Shown here piece after piece: positions 11,591 to 22,199 of a DNA stretch of 64,000 nucleotides. The notes under the pieces were generated by a model. That model did not search any database and was not told the origin of the DNA. It saw only the letters and a list, made by a program, of their open reading frames with translations. Each line of letters begins with the position of its first letter. Position 1 is the first letter of the stretch. Origin of the DNA: Phyllostachys edulis (taxonomy: Eukaryota > Streptophyta > Magnoliopsida > Poales > Poaceae); the NCBI GenBank assembly GCA_036346405.1, contig CM070561.1, positions 31,156,215-31,220,214 on the forward strand, written 5' to 3'. The translations under genes and the position numbers were made by a program.

Positions 11591-11758
11591 TTAGCTGTTT
11601 TCCAAATTACCATACGGTCTCCGGGCCTCTTCCAAAGGATCTACTTGAAAGGCTTCATTAACCCAAAAATTATGCATGTTCCGTGCTGGATATAAATCAG
11701 GAAGCTCTACATTCGACCCATTTCGACAATTCCGATTGAGCACTGATGAGATAACATT
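11591..11758 (-). pseudogene. CTC1: CTC1 last exon
   Basis: Minus-strand exon from 11758 to the stop at 11591-11593, after a ctctgcag acceptor. It begins in phase 0 with NVISSVLNRN and contains NFWVNEAFQVDPLEEAR, a pattern I associate with the C-terminus of plant CTC1. No stop or frameshift is visible, and it joins in frame to the exon ending at 12145. It is labelled pseudogene because the 5' and central parts of the same gene are broken or absent. Confidence 0.7.
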
Positions 11759-12144
11759 CTGCAGAGGAGTAAAAATCATCAAATAACATTCCTTCCAAGA
11801 ATACTAGTTGACTACTAATAGTTTCAACACCTGACCAACCAGTAACTTCCGAAGTCATTAGGAAAAGTAACTATGCCGCATATAAAAAGCATCAGATGTG
11901 GTTGAAATAAATAGATCCATCACAAATTCACAATCACCTGACTGACTACACAAACAGCACTTTCCTTTTTAAAGTATATATTGCTCCACGACAATTCACA
12001 AGCTGGTAGAATAATATCATCAAGTTTTATCTATATAATATAACCTGTTTTATGATCATATATAATTTCTTAGCTAGATAACATCCTATAAAATTGGCTG
12101 GAACTAAAGATGTGATAATCAACTGATACAAAACATAAACTCAC

Positions 12145-12473
12145 CAGAGTTCCCTTCCAACAAGCATTAAGGATGATAAATTTCAGAAGTTTATCTTCCA
12201 AGCCACTTAAGACTTTACCCATAACAGAAGATAATTCCAAGTCCCGACAAGAGATGTCGGGAGGAATTCCATAGTTTTTTACAATGACTTTTTTGTGCTT
12301 CTTCAACATTTTTTCTAGGCAAGAATCGACAGTGTGTTGTAAGTTTACGTTGCTTTCATCTTTTGAAAACTTCAAATTGACATAAGCATCCAGAACTGCA
12401 ACTTCCTTCAGCCTAAGCAACAATTCAGCCCTTGCATCATCAGCCCAGCAACAGAACAAAGATGATCCATCAT
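12145..12473 (-). pseudogene. CTC1: CTC1 penultimate exon
   Basis: A 329-nt exon on the minus strand, acceptor ttttaacag|atgatgg and donor actctg|gtgagt. It encodes FCCWADDARAELLLRL, then a stretch with CLEKMLKKHKKVIVKNYG, and ends KFIILNACWKGTL. This CxCWAxDxRAxxLLRL plus KFIIxNAC signature belongs to the C-terminal OB-fold of plant CTC1, a single-stranded telomere-binding subunit of the CST complex. It starts in phase 1 (split Asp codon) and ends in phase 0, matching both neighbours. The exon itself is undamaged. Confidence 0.75.
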
Positions 12474-12583
12474 CTGTTAAAAGCAGAAGTAAAATAATAC
12501 GGTGCTCCATGTAAATCGAAAAGCAAAGCATCCCTTTGCATGAATGGAATTGGCTTGATCTAAGATTAAGTATGATTGATGTT

Positions 12584-12624
12584 GCAAAAAAAAAAAAAAA
12601 ACACACACACACACACACACACAC
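12584..12624. repeat. (A)n(CA)n microsatellite in a CTC1 intron
   Basis: A run of A followed by about 12 CA dinucleotides, lying in the 174-bp intron between two CTC1 exons. It is likely to be length-polymorphic. Confidence 0.9.
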
Positions 12625-12647
12625 TAGAGTTGGACTGCATGTCTTAC

Positions 12648-12765
12648 CAACAATAAATCCAGCAAGTGGAACTTTTACTTTTAGTGCTTTACTTTGGTTA
12701 ATTGATTCTGAAGTTTGGAGGTCATTTAGACAATTGTCGAACACCAACGTAAGGATGGTCACAAC
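12648..12765 (-). pseudogene. CTC1: CTC1 third-last exon
   Basis: A 118-nt exon, acceptor ggttaatacag|gttgtg and donor attgttg|gtaaga. It encodes VVTILTLVFDNCLNDLQTSE then KVKVPLAGFIV. It begins in phase 0 and ends in phase 1, so it joins exactly to 12473. This is the most upstream CTC1 exon left on the 3' side; beyond 12840 the sequence is repeat. I cannot confirm this exon against the family as strongly as its neighbour, but splice phase and position support it. Confidence 0.65.
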
Positions 12766-12839
12766 CTGTATTAACCAAGATAAAAATATGTCAAGTAGTT
12801 GAGCCTGAGATCACAGACTACACTCGAACTATAACCGTT

Positions 12840-13500
12840 CAGGGGCTGTTAATGCACCAAAAAAAAAGATTTAAAGCTAGTAAAACTGATAATTTTTAAA
12901 AAAACAATATTAATTTAAAATATAATTACAAAAAAATAGTCGATTTTTTTTACAAAAATAGGTGTCTGTCGCCATTTAGAATGACGATAGGCTCCTGTCG
13001 CTATTTCAACTAGCAACAGGAACCTATTTACTACTAGTCGCCGTTCCAACTGCCTATCACTATTTCAACTGGCGATTTGCATCGAAGAATGTGCAAATCG
13101 CCAGTTGAAATGGTGACAGTAACTTGCTATATAAACCCCAAAAAATTGGTAAAAAAGTCATTTTAATTCTGAAAAAAAGAGGAAAGAGAAGAGAGCGGAG
13201 GAGTGGGGAGAAGAAACGTAGCGAAGCCCTGCCAGTTCTTAATGGAGGAGAGAGAGATGGAGCAACAAACCTGGTCGTCCATTTTGAAGGTAAATATTCT
13301 TGCAACTTTGTACCTAAATTCGAAACCTTGTAGGTTAGCAAATAAAAATAGTGACATAGAATTCAATGGATTAGATAATTTTAGCTGTATTGCTATTTGA
13401 TGTAGTACATCATTTTAGCTGTGTGTAGTTTAGTTCGTCGTATAGATATTATTTATGTTGTAGTACTCGAACGATTTAGAACAAGTCCGCAAAATACTAA
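12840..13500 (+). other. Inserted repeat with TATA box and short spliced-looking leader
   Basis: Repeated words on the pattern 'caactggcgatttgcac / gtcgccattt' in both orientations (12965-13110). Then a clear TATA box TATATAAA (about 13128-13135), a purine-rich leader, and an ATG at 13258 opening MEQQTWSSILK just before a GTAAATA donor-like site (13290). This looks like the 5' end of a transposon gene rather than a host gene. The element type is not identified. Confidence 0.4.
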
Positions 13501-13504
13501 GAAA

Positions 13505-14070
13505 ACTTTGTAGATTTTCATTTTTACACGGTAAATATTTTGTTAATACTGAAAATACTTTTTAAACCAGGAAAATAGGAAGACACCTCTAAAAATAACA
13601 AGATACCTATTAAAAATCTGTAAAAATTGCAGAGTAGCTAAATAAGGTATGTAGAGCTTAATCAAAATAATCACAACTTAATTTTTGTTTCCATTTGTGC
13701 ACGGTTGATATTCTGTTAATGCCGTAAATACTTTGTAAACTAGGAAAATAGCAAGACACCTCTAAAACTTCTCTAAGAAATCCTGAGTAGGTACATAGCT
13801 GAATTAAAATATTGTAAACTTAATTTTTGTTTCCATTTGTACACGGTAAATATTTTGTAAATGCTGGAGACACTTTCCAAACAAGAAAAGTAAGAAGACA
13901 CCTATAAAGAATATATAAAAATTACAAAGTAGCTATGTAGGGTATGTATCCGGATTTAATTTTGGTTTCTATTCGTGCACGCTAAATAATTTGCAAACAA
14001 TGAAAATAGCAAGGTACCTATAAAAACTCTATGAAAATTCCAGAGTAGCTAAATAGGGAATGTAGATGAC
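13505..14070. repeat. Four degenerate tandem repeats of about 136-174 bp
   Basis: The phrase 'tttccattt-gtRcacggtaaatatttt' recurs at about 13520, 13690, 13832 and 13969. Each copy is followed by 'aggaaaatagcaagacacctcta' and 'cagagtagctaaatagg'. Spacing falls from 174 to 142 to 136. The copies are diverged, so this is an old array, perhaps from the neighbouring transposon. Confidence 0.75.
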
Positions 14071-16327
14071 GAGGATTAAATCTCTCATTATTGGTTTTGC
14101 ATTTGATTAAAGACCATATAATTTGCAGTCGTAACCCGTAAGGTTAACAACCCTTGTGGTCATTAGAACCTCAGAGGTAACTCTATGGGTATCCTGGTCG
14201 AAGAGGTTCCGTACCTACTGCCCGACCAGATGTCTGCTCGTAGGAGCTTTGAACTGACACTTGGACTTAATTCCAAGTATATTCCTCCCGTGTGATGAAT
14301 GGAGCACATATTTTATTTACTCCAAACCACACGACGCTTCATGGCCCTAAGTCACTGACAATAACCACTACATGGTTTTATCTCCCACTAACACTAACCG
14401 GCGATTAGTTACTGTCTCATCGACTGCAACTACCTTCCTGAGGAATCGCGTCACTTCCAACAAGCGTCTTCTCTAGGAGTAACTGTCACCTCTTCGTCAG
14501 TTATTTAAATGAAGATCAAGAGGCAATGGAGGAAGATCGGAAGACACAAGACCTAGTGATTCAAAGATAATCGAAGCAATATTATAGTAATTAATACACA
14601 CTGCGTGATTAGGGCTAGTCTGTCGTCTTTCCTAAGGCACCCCTGTAAAGATCCAGTTCATTGAAATAAACAGCAACATCATTCTCTCCCAAGAACTTTT
14701 TGCCATTTTTCTCTATTTATTTTGTAAGATCGGCGACTCGATCGTCGACAGCTAGCACTGTCTGTGGAGAAGAAGGCGTTGAGTTCCTGAAGATTTATTC
14801 TCTCAGCAATCCTCATCCTCTTCTCATTCCACTATCGCTTATGCGATCATGGCGGGAACTTGGGATGAGAAAAACCGGTTCGACTTGGTGGACTACTCCA
14901 ACCTTGACATGGACGCATGCATTCGCGCCATGGAACATAACGCAATGTCATCATCTTCATCTGTCGCGGGCTCTCCACTCGCTAAGACTAGCGAGATCGA
15001 TCGGATAGATGAGGATTCTCCGTCAACATCAGTGGCGCAACAAGAGGAATTGGTTATTCCGACCAATTCGGACTATCCTAACGCCTCTGCAAGCCCGGTT
15101 TTTCCAACTAGCAAGAATGGCTCGAAGAGCCCAACGTTGCAACTGGGGGATCAATGTACTCTCGATACAGTCATGGGCGACCATTATTCGCTAATGGCTC
15201 CTATGTATTCCACAGGCCAACCAATATCTGGTAACGGTGTCGATGAAGTTACCACCAGTCGAGGGCTAGGTAAAAATGATCAAACTCAGCATACGGTCAG
15301 GGATCCACTAGATTACGCTGAGTCCACCACGAAGCCCACCAGAGGTGGTAATCTTCGACCGCTCCCCATCGTGGATGCTCCTGGTCGAAACACTAGAAAG
15401 CTCTCCCTTAGTTACGATAGGAGCTCTTTGGAGGACCACTGTTGGAGGCATGAAGTTAATGCAATCGGTGATACCAATCAGAATGCTGTGCACAGTCCTC
15501 CACCGCGTAACCCGCCAACACCAGTTGATGGAAATGGCGTGAACACTCAAGTACCAACCCAGAATATCGGAGGTACTACAACTGGTGGGCATCAATCAGT
15601 TAATTCACATGTTTCTACCCTACTACACATAACGGGTCGAACAGGACAAATCGGAAGGTCGGGGGAAAACTCGAGCTATCGAACACCCTCTGCTAGTGAG
15701 AATCCTCCAAGACCTTCGGTAACCATTCAAAACCTACAACGAGTTCGTGACATTTTAAATAACCCAGACCCTGCTTTAGCAGTAACTCCTGGATATGTTC
15801 AACTTGTAGGGCAGGTATCGAAGATCCTCCAGCAAACCATGCAACGTACAGAAATGTACAGAGAACAAAGGAACTCACTAAGTCATACTCTAACTTTGTC
15901 CCAGCGTTCCTCCCTAGCAGGGGACTGCCTAGTCGAACTGGAGAACAATTGATACCTAGACCTCCTCGGAGATTCCGACAAGGGAGTCATGAGGGAAGGT
16001 GGCTTTTCCATGCAGCCGCTACTCCTCCTTGTCAGGAGGAGCAACTGCTTGGCTCGGGTGATCTTCGACATCACCTAAACCAGGCGGTCGAACGAGGCAT
16101 CATACCAACATCCATGATCGGATTGGGACGCCAAATCCTCAATATGCTAATCCAAGGAATTGGTCCCCAACCAACTACAATCCACCACCTTTTCAAAGAA
16201 TGCGTCATGACTCTATTACGGGCTGTCGAGCATTCTTGGCAGGGCTCCAAGCTGTACGCTGGCCAAACAAATTCTGACCAGCCAACATAGAGAAGTTCAA
16301 TACCACCGCTATCAAAGCTGCTGGCGG
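14071..16327 (+). mobile_element. 5' part of a gypsy element (Tat/Grande/RIRE2-like), truncated
   Basis: The sequence 'acagctagcactgtctgtggaga' near 14748 resembles the LTR end plus the 'ggcgccgtctgtggg' binding-site region of Tat-lineage gypsy elements. Next come a long reading frame and, after frame breaks, gag-like words DLRHHLNQ and LQAVRWPNKF with IEKFNT near 16300. It is cut at 16328 by the LTR of the next element and does not resume on the other side, so pol and the 3' LTR are missing. The LTR start is not resolved. Confidence 0.5.
14849..15952 (+). CDS. Long ORF of the truncated Tat-like element (367 aa)
   Basis: Opens MAGTWDEKNRFDLVDYSNLD. It is Ser/Thr/Asn/Pro-rich with no membrane segment or known catalytic motif, and ends QRTEMYREQ...LVELENN. 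The segment just downstream, in other frames, contains gag-like motifs, so I read this as the N-terminal gag extension or leader ORF found in Tat-type elements. It is uninterrupted over 1.1 kb, which suggests fairly recent insertion. It is unlikely to be a host gene, because no introns or host-family match are seen and it lies directly after an LTR-like leader. Confidence 0.5.
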   Translation: MAGTWDEKNRFDLVDYSNLDMDACIRAMEHNAMSSSSSVAGSPLAKTSEIDRIDEDSPSTSVAQQEELVIPTNSDYPNASASPVFPTSKNGSKSPTLQLGDQCTLDTVMGDHYSLMAPMYSTGQPISGNGVDEVTTSRGLGKNDQTQHTVRDPLDYAESTTKPTRGGNLRPLPIVDAPGRNTRKLSLSYDRSSLEDHCWRHEVNAIGDTNQNAVHSPPPRNPPTPVDGNGVNTQVPTQNIGGTTTGGHQSVNSHVSTLLHITGRTGQIGRSGENSSYRTPSASENPPRPSVTIQNLQRVRDILNNPDPALAVTPGYVQLVGQVSKILQQTMQRTEMYREQRNSLSHTLTLSQRSSLAGDCLVELENN

Positions 16328-18449
16328 TCTAACACCGCAGCTCAACATGAGCCTGGAATGCTACTAAACTAAGAGTTTTCTCCTAAATTCGGGAGTCTCC
16401 TTTGTAATTTTGGCTATTAAAGAGATTAACAAGCATATAATAGATATTTAAGTAAGATAATGCGATAAAAATTTAAAACATAAACAAGAAAGATACCATG
16501 GAGTCACCATCCGACTCTTATTACAATAAAATAAAAACACCTCGAAGGGTGAACATGGTCATACTAAGAAAATTACGTTCTCTAGTAGGATCCTCCAATT
16601 AACTTTAAGTACTGATTTATTAAGCATAACAATTAATGTGGTGAAGTGTGCAACCAAAGATACTAGCCCCTCCCACGCATGTCATCCTCACGAGTTGTAC
16701 CTAAAACAAAGCATAACAACAAACGTGAGTCCAAGACTCTGCAAATTATAATTAAATCAATAAACCAAATCTCATAGCATACTTTGAATATTAGTAAAAC
16801 TCATCACATATAGTCACTCACAGTATCACCATATCCATTCAACTTTAATTGCAATGCAATGCTCATGCTACAAATACACATTTATTTTCTCTTTTGCATA
16901 AACCGGTAATGCCGGGTATGCATCCGTCGATGCATACGCATACCTATTCCTTTACCACAGGGACCTCAAGCCCACACTCCACGAGTGTGGGGACCTCATG
17001 CCCGTCTAATACATGATGGGGACCTCAACAATATCATTACTTGACTACCACGTAGTCCAAGCCTCAAGGATGAATGTATAATGCAAATGAGTCTATGCAC
17101 TTAATCAACATGAGTATATGACAACCAGCAGTAATATCATAGGTAACATTCATTCTCATAAATGATTAACAATACATGAACATTCATCCATATATACTAT
17201 CCACTAATTGTACTTGCCTCAACCGTGTGAAGTTTGACGATGAGAAGAGGATACTACCCCTGGATTCACACCACCATCCGAGCATTTAATAAACATTCTA
17301 AGGAGACAATCCAAGGAAAACAACTATACAAAATAAATACATATATAGCATCACTCCTAATCGCAACCCAAACACCGTTCTTCCTTGAATAATGTTTTGT
17401 TCCAAACAGAACAGTCACCTTACAAAAATAATATCTACCACTTTGATTATCCAAAAAATTGCCCTCTTGGACTTTCTAGGAAGCTTAAAGAATTTTCTAC
17501 AACAATAAAGTTGGTTAGATTTCTTAGTTTTGTCATTAACTATTTTTAATATTCGGATTACTACGACTGTCAAAATCTGACAAACATTCTGGACAACAGG
17601 ATTAAAACAATCATAACTTTCATTTAGTTTATCCAAAAAAAATATGTTCTTGGGCTTTATGGAAAGCTTAAATAATTATCTACAAAAGTCCTGTTGGTCT
17701 AATTCTCTAATTAAGAAATTAACTATTTTTAATAAATCGGTCACTATAGTCTAGCAGATTCCTGACAAAACCTCTAGATAGCAGCATTGAAAAATTCATA
17801 TATGGAGATCTATACATCCAAATAATATGAACAAAGACTCTATGGAAAGCTACGATATTACCAACAATTCTATTGTTGGTGACCAAACAAAATTTCACCA
17901 TTACATATTCCAAATCTACAATGCACTACAATCTGTCTACACCCGATCTGCCACCCGACCTTGCCCACATCACAAAAGTAATCAACTAGACAAGAAAAAT
18001 ATGAGGATCACCCTTTGATGAACGCGATGCTAACCCTGAGGAACTTGCGTAATCTCCTTTTCCTCCTCCCACTTCTCTTCCTTTCCTCCTTGGCCGACGG
18101 CTCCCAAAGGAGGCTTCTCCCTCCCTTCTTCTCCATGGACAACAGCAAGAGGGCAGCACCACCAGGGGAGAAGGTGCAGGGAGGTGCTGGACAGGAGGAG
18201 GAAATAGTGGCCAGGAGGTGGGAGGGGGGTGGCGCTAGGAGGTGGGAGGGGGCAAGGGCAGGGGTGGCTTAGGGTTTGGTGCCCTCAATCTTGGCCGACC
18301 GCCTTTGTTAAGATCTTGTGGGCTTCACCACGACCAAGGTTCTCTTATTTACGCGAAAATCCCCTTGAACTTCTGTTAAAACACACTCTCTAAATTAATT
18401 CTCTTCCCTAAAGTAGTTCTCCTCTTTTAAATATATTTGGGATATTACA
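16328..18449 (-). repeat. 3' LTR of the minus-strand chromovirus (2122 bp)
   Basis: On the minus strand it starts TGTAATATCCC and ends GGTGTTAGA, the final CA having mutated. The first 310 bases on the plus strand match the truncated partner at 23450-23759 closely. The inner edge meets a polypurine tract (minus TTAAGGGAGGTAGAA, 18451-18463). There is a poly-purine/GC-rich stretch at 18060-18270 with no gene. Confidence 0.85.
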
Positions 18450-18450
18450 T

Positions 18451-18463
18451 TCTACCTCCCTTA
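18451..18463 (-). promoter_or_regulatory. Polypurine tract of the minus-strand chromovirus
   Basis: Purine-rich on the minus strand and directly adjacent to the 3' LTR start. This is the plus-strand primer position for reverse transcription. Confidence 0.75.
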
Positions 18464-18578
18464 ACATAATTCGACCCCGAACTCTACCCGTCGTTCTAAA
18501 CAGAAGAACTGCTACAACTAAAAAAAACAACAATTAACACGTACCAGCTGTGAACAAATCCGGATATTGCTCGCGCAT

Positions 18579-18992
18579 TCAAGACTCTAGTTCCCAAGTG
18601 GCCTCTCTCTCAGACTGATGAGACCAAAGCACCTTGACATACCTCAACATTTTGTTCCTCGGAACTCGTTCTAACTCCTCCAAAATTTGTGCTGGCCAGG
18701 CTTTGAAAGTAAGATCTTGCTCAATGATCAAAGGCTCTAGCGGAATTGCCTGCTTTGGATCTCTCAAATACTTTCTCAGCATGGAGACGTGAAACACATT
18801 ATGAACTCCGCGCATGGACTCAGGAAGGTCCAAGCGGTAAGCCAATTTCCCAATTCTTGCAATAACCGTGAACGGTCCCACATACCTCGGGCTCAGCTTC
18901 TCTTTGGTACCAAACCAGACACCACCTTTGGTGGGAGACACTCTCAAAAGCACCTGATCACCCACTACGAACTCTAAGTCACGCCTCCTCAC
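18579..18992 (-). pseudogene. Gypsy integrase C-terminus and chromodomain
   Basis: Contains VGDQVLLRVSP, then LSPRYVGPFTVIARIGKLAYRLDLP, HNVFHVSMLRKY, and a chromodomain-like end NKMLRYVKVLWSHQSEREATWE. The chromodomain identifies a chromovirus (Tekay/Del-like by wording). This open part is 137 codons and intact locally. It is separated from the integrase core by stops, so the polyprotein as a whole is dead. Confidence 0.85.
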
Positions 18993-19039
18993 ATCTGCAT
19001 AGCTTTTCTATCTGCTCTAGGCTGCCAGCAGATTCTGCC

Positions 19040-19921
19040 TCACCATGGCCACACGTTCAACGGTCCTTTGAATCTAGTCCGGACCCAAAATAATCTTCTC
19101 ACCCACTGCATCCCAACAAAGTGGTGACCTGCACTTCCACCCATATAGAACCTCAAATGGTGCGGCTTTAATACTGGAATAGTAGATATTGTTATAAGCA
19201 AACTCTGCCAATGGCAATTGATCCTCCCAACTACCCTTCCAAGACAAAACGCAAGACCGCAACATGTCCTCCAAAGTCTGAATGGTACGCTCTGATTGCC
19301 CATCTGTCTATGGGTGAAATGTTGTACTAAGACAAAGCTGAGTGCCCAACGCACTCTGTAGACTCTTCCAGAACTTGGAGACAAACTTGGCATCCCTGTC
19401 AGGTCTTTGGCACTCCATGCAATCTCACAATTTCTCGCACGTAGATAGGAGCCAAATTGCTCACTGAATTTATCAAGCGAATAGGAATGAAGTGCACAGA
19501 TTTGCTGAAACGGTCCACTATTACCCAGACTGCATCTTCCCCTCGCGGAGAACAAGGTAACACAACCACAAAGTCCATAGAGATATCACAAAGGCCATTG
19601 GGGGACCTCCAAAGGCTGCAATAACCCTGCATGATGCTTATGCTCAGCTTTTACTTGCTGACACACACCACACGAAGCTACATAATTAGCAATATCCACC
19701 TTCATACTTTTCCACCAGAAGTTCTGTTTCAGATCACGGTACATCTTAGTTTCCCCAGGATGAACAGTGTACGAAGTGCGATGCGCCTCCCTCAAGATAT
19801 CATCTCTGACCTCCGCCTTTTTTGGTACACAAAAGCGACCCTTAAACCGCAAAGCACCGGAATAATCCATACAGAAATCTCCCTCTTTACCCTCACCCAG
19901 ATGCTTTCTGACCTCCTGCAA
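19040..19921 (-). pseudogene. Gypsy integrase (zinc-binding and catalytic core), frameshifted
   Basis: The zinc-binding part is at 19586-19921 (HPGETKMYRDLKQNFWW, then CGVCQQVKAEH). The core is spread over several frames: DFVVVLP with VDRFSKSVHF at 19399-19632, and the last core motif with LPLAEFAYNN and FEVLYGWKCRSP at 19074-19274. At least two frame changes and an internal stop break it. The first two catalytic Asp regions are recognisable but not in one frame. Confidence 0.85.
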
Positions 19922-20122
19922 TAACCGGTCACTCTACTGTGCTTCCCACACATGGTTTGGAATAGCTAACTTAAGGATCAATTGTGTTTCAACATGGGCC
20001 ATGCCCGCATAGCAATAGGATATCCCCATGCGATCAAAATCAGCAGCGAGGAAATCTAGAGTATTGGGAGTCGCCTTGCGACTAAGAGTATCAGCAACTA
20101 CATTTGCCTTGCTTGGATGGTA

Positions 20123-20548
20123 CTAGATTGAGAAATCATAGTCCTTAATCAGCTCCAACCACCTGTGTTGCCTCAAATTCAGATCTTTTTTCGTGAATAT
20201 GTACTTAAGACTCTTGTGATTTGTGAAAATATCACAAGTCTCACCATACAAATAGTGTCTCCATAGTTTCAAGGAAAAAACCACCGCGGCCAGCTCCAAG
20301 TCATGGGTTGGGTAATTCTGCTCGTGCTTCTTCAATTGTCTCGATGCATAAGCGATTGCTTTACCATCCTGCATGAGCACGCACCCCAAACCCACCCAGG
20401 ATGCATCAGAATAAACTGTGAACCGCTTACCAGGCTCAGAAAGAGTAAGAATAAGAGCAGTCACTAGCTTTTCTTTCAAGTTAATGAAACTGCGTTCACA
20501 GTCTTCGTCCCACCGAAATTTTACATCCTTCTGTGTGAGTCGGGGCAT
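20123..20548 (-). pseudogene. Gypsy RNase H domain
   Basis: Reads FTVYSDASWVGLGCVLMQDG, then IAYASRQLKKHEQNYPTHDLELAAVV and IFTNHKSLKYIF. The catalytic pattern (D in YSDAS, E in DLEL, D expected in TDHKSL) is present except that the last is TNHKSL: an Asn replaces the third catalytic Asp. Damage is therefore visible even inside the open frame. Confidence 0.85.
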
Positions 20549-20722
20549 GGTCTTGGCAATAATGGAGAAATCCTGCGCGAATCACTAATAATACCCTGCC
20601 AAACCAAGAAAACTCCTCACTTCCTTGATGCTAGTCGGACTCTTCCATTCCACCACTGTGGAAATCTTTCCCGGATCAACAGATATCCCATTCGCATTTA
20701 TAACATGCCCCAAGAATCCCAC

Positions 20723-22011
20723 TTATGACATCCAGAACTCACACTTTTTCAATTTAGCATAAAACTTATTCTCTCTTAGGATCTCCAGTACAAGCCTCAG
20801 ATGACGCCCATGATCTTCCTCTGTCTTTGAGTAGATCAAGATATCATCAATGAAAACCACTACAAAATCATCTTGATACTCATGCAACATCCTGTTTATC
20901 GTCTCCATAAAAGCAGCAGGGGCATTTGTTATTCCAAAAGACATATAACCTTGAATTCAAAATGCCCATACCTCATGGAGAACGTCGTCTTTTCAATGTA
21001 CTCCTTACGAACAGGTATCTGGTTGTATCTAGACTGAAGATCAATTTTTGAGAACACTTTAGCTCCCCTTAACTGATCAAATAAATCCTCAATACGAGGC
21101 AAAGGATACTTATTCTTGATCGTTAACTGATTGAGGGCACGATAGTCAATACAGATATGCCAACTATCATATTTCTTCTTTGCAAAAAGAACAGGAGCTC
21201 CCCAAGGGGACACACTGGGACGAATGAGACCTTTGGCTTTTAAATCATCCAATTGCTTCTTTAGTTCCTCTTGGAAAGGATGTGCCAAACGGTACGGAGT
21301 TATGGAAATCGGTCGAGCACCTGGAATTAACTCAATACAAAACTCTACTGGTCGAGGTGGAGGCATCCCAAGCAACTCCGCTGGAAAAATATCCAGATAG
21401 TCCTGAACCACTGGAATATTTTCTATAGTTAAAAGCGAACTCGACTTTTCCATCAGGGATAAAAGAAACCCATTCTTTGCTGCACGGCTACCGGGAAACA
21501 AGCTAGCCAACGAAAAAAGTGAGTGTGATGGCGCGCTCCCCTGATAGACCAACTCTTGCCCAGACGGGGCTTGCAAGGTCACTGTCTTCCAAAAACAAGA
21601 GATGACAGCTTGATAACAATGTAACCAATCCATGCCCAAACTAACATCAAACGGTTTCATCATCATAACCATCAGGTTAGCGATAAAATCCTCCCCATCT
21701 AGGGAAATCACACAACCTAGACAAACTGTGGAACTAGAACGAATATCCCCCGGAGAGTTAACTAGAACTGACTGAGCTATCTGTTGCATACTCAGGCTTG
21801 CCTTGCTAGCGAACTCTAACATTACAAAAGAGAAAGTAGCCCCTGAATAAAAAAGAACAAAAGCCTCCACTGAATCTACTAGAAGCGTACATGTCACCGC
21901 GACAGGATGACCTACTGACTCGGCAGTAGGCATGGCATAGGACACCAATGCTGGGGCTATGGCAGCCCTAGCACCCTGGAGTGGTGGTGCAGCAGCTGAT
22001 GAAGACGCCAC
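20723..22011 (-). pseudogene. Gypsy protease and reverse transcriptase, frameshifted
   Basis: The 360-codon part (20929-22011) holds the protease, then RT through KVFSKIDLQSRYNQ. The protease active site reads LFYSGATFSF where the family has an Asp before SGA, so the catalytic Asp is Tyr here. After a frame change near 20935 RT continues with MSFGITNAPAAF and VVVFIDDILIYS, keeping the two catalytic Asp residues. A frameshift plus the lost protease Asp make it non-functional. Confidence 0.9.
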
Positions 22012-22199
22012 GATCGGAAGCGGAACCGCGAGGGTAGGTGGCCAAAAGTACCCTGGTGGCTGAATCCCTGCAGGAGCGGGGAAGTAAGGCTACGGCGGTA
22101 CCCAAGTCGGTGAAGGAGTAGCCGCCAACATCTGCACAGATCCCCGAGAAGAAGCAGCTGGCGAAGGAGCTGGTACCGGCTCCCACTTAATGATACTAG

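Noticed and set aside
16500..18300. Host gene inside the chromovirus LTR (85-codon frame at 18015, Leu-rich start)
   Set aside because: The frame opens with a signal-peptide-like run but lies wholly in the LTR, and the rest is purine-rich low complexity. No homologue recognised.
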